Positions 63,070-64,000 of a DNA stretch of 64,000 nt are shown here, one piece after another (positions within the stretch are counted from its first letter, which is position 1; every line of letters begins with the position of its first letter). Source of the DNA: Pedobacter nototheniae (GTDB taxonomy: Bacteria > Bacteroidota > Bacteroidia > Sphingobacteriales > Sphingobacteriaceae); NCBI RefSeq assembly GCF_004335085.1, contig NZ_RQRS01000009.1:1-64000 (forward strand), read 5' to 3'. A program made the translations under genes and the position numbers. The notes beneath the pieces were generated by a model. That model was not told the DNA's origin. It saw nothing but the letters and a program-made list of their open reading frames with translations, and searched no databases.

Positions 63070-63944
63070 TGAAAAAGCAGATTTTATTAATCGCCTTGCT
63101 TTATTGCGTTGGCAATTTTGCTTTTGCTCAACAAGATACGACTACAATTTACCAAAGCCCCAAAGGGTATTTTCTTGATCCTATCAGATCCAAATGGATA
63201 ATGAAAAAGGATAAGGAAGATAACTTATGGGTAGTTAGGCTTTCTAATAAAAAAGGTGTATTGCAGGAAAAGGTCAGTTTTGCTGATGAAGAATTATCTA
63301 TTAGAAAAGGCGCTTACGAACGTTATGAAAAAGGCGTGCTACTAGAAGAAGGTAATTATGAAATGGGTTATAAAACAGGAACCTGGTCTAGATTTTACAT
63401 AAGTAAACAATTAAAAGAAAGAGTAGGCTACAAATGGGACAAGGCCGATGGCCCTATAATTTCTTATTGGGATAATAAACAGATAAAAACTGAGGGTGAG
63501 TTTAAACTTGGAAAAAAGGTTGGCCATTGGAAAATGTTTTTTAAAGATGGAAAGATAAATCTTGATGAAACTTATAATGGCAATGGCGAATTATTGAATG
63601 CTAGTTATTTTGACAACGATGGCGGTCGATTACCTTTTCCATTTATTATGGTAGCACCCAACCAACGTGGGGAAATACCTAGTCTTTATCAAACAATATC
63701 TAGAGAGACGAGATACCCACCTGAAGCACAAAAGAATAATACACAAGGCAAAGTTTTAATAGGGTTTACAATTATACCAACTGGTGGTATTGAAGATATT
63801 AGAGTTATAGCTAGCCCTTCTGATGAGCTGAGTACGGAAGCGATAAGGGTATTAAAACTCGTTAGAAATTGGAACCTTGGAGAAGAAAGCGGAAATCCTG
63901 TTAAAACCCGTTATACAATATCAGTTAACTTTTGGCTTAATTAA
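63069..63944 (+). CDS. MORN-repeat TonB C-terminal protein
   Basis: The 291-residue protein has a signal peptide (about 1-20), MORN-like repeats (about 85-180, e.g. EEGNYEMGYKTGTWSRF and TEGEFKLGKKVGHWKMF), and a TonB C-terminal domain (about 210-291, YPPEAQKNNTQGKVLIGFTI). It is the TonB-like energy transducer type found widely in Bacteroidota, here without the usual membrane anchor; it may be periplasmic. Its start overlaps the polA stop. The last 56 bases of the window hold nothing recognised. Confidence 0.85.
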   Translation: MKKQILLIALLYCVGNFAFAQQDTTTIYQSPKGYFLDPIRSKWIMKKDKEDNLWVVRLSNKKGVLQEKVSFADEELSIRKGAYERYEKGVLLEEGNYEMGYKTGTWSRFYISKQLKERVGYKWDKADGPIISYWDNKQIKTEGEFKLGKKVGHWKMFFKDGKINLDETYNGNGELLNASYFDNDGGRLPFPFIMVAPNQRGEIPSLYQTISRETRYPPEAQKNNTQGKVLIGFTIIPTGGIEDIRVIASPSDELSTEAIRVLKLVRNWNLGEESGNPVKTRYTISVNFWLN

Positions 63945-64000
63945 AAATCATTTTCTTATCTTCATAGAATCTTCATTCCTAATAACCAATTTTATATCAA

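Overview
The window looks like chromosomal DNA of an aerobic Bacteroidota, most likely Sphingobacteriaceae (Pedobacter or a close relative). The evidence is a low-GC genome with a SusC/SusD pair, a GldD gliding lipoprotein, a DUF5687 ABC permease, an M1 aminopeptidase, TonB/MORN proteins and many OmpA, Gfo/Idh/MocA and NTF2-like proteins. Promoters match the Bacteroidota TAnnTTTG -7 box, and Shine-Dalgarno sequences are rarely visible. I saw no prophage, insertion sequence, CRISPR array, rRNA or tRNA gene. Most of the window is ordinary core genome with intrinsic terminators between transcription units.

Layout: 1-0.85 kb, copy 1 of a non-coding repeat. 0.9-14.6 kb is almost all on the minus strand: a DUF6263 secreted protein, an MtfA-type peptidase and an oxidoreductase, an OmpA lipoprotein, a DUF5687 ABC exporter, RarA, TerC, a TlpA-like thioredoxin, a secreted HExxH/Ig protein, and an ECF sigma/anti-sigma/DUF4097 operon. 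14.8-17.5 kb: an NTF2-like/DUF4265 pair and aspS. 17.6-22.1 kb: a SusD/SusC nutrient uptake pair. 22.4-26.1 kb: small envelope proteins (YtxH, holin-X-like), an AI-2E transporter and an NtrC-type regulator. 26.3-27.5 kb: enoyl-CoA hydratase and a stand-alone B12-binding subunit. 27.6-29.3 kb: glnS, followed directly by repeat copy 2. 30.1-40.3 kb: cell-wall amidase, peptidases, an outer-membrane barrel and an ALDH7-type dehydrogenase. 40.5-46.6 kb: a plus-strand run with a TPR protein, phosphosulfolactate synthase, aroE, gldD, an MBL hydrolase, a LolC-like permease and a lipoprotein. 46.7-51.3 kb: the xylose operon xylB-xylA-symporter, with a promoter and a LacI-type operator. 51.5-54.1 kb: csaA, tadA, sodA and two small genes. 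Repeat copy 3 follows, then oxyR, fcl, trmB, an alkyltransferase-like gene, a CMD-family gene, tag, polA and a TonB/MORN gene.

The most unusual feature is a 0.67-0.73 kb non-coding repeat in three copies (120-845, 29269-29942, 54279-54995). Each copy begins 4 to 54 bases after the stop codon of a different gene (DUF6263 gene, glnS, oxyR), always in the same orientation to that gene. The gene-proximal end is a conserved 58-nt hairpin followed by a T-run, so each copy supplies what looks like the gene's terminator. Behind it lie about seven degenerate units built around TATAATT and GGGGTTATA, and then a second hairpin. Copies 2 and 3 are both 674 bases long in their shared core and differ at only about 15 positions by eye. 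I do not recognise this as a named element. Other regulatory signals worth checking are the xyl promoter/operator, a likely autoregulated ECF promoter, and several -7 boxes placed so close to start codons that the transcripts would be nearly leaderless.
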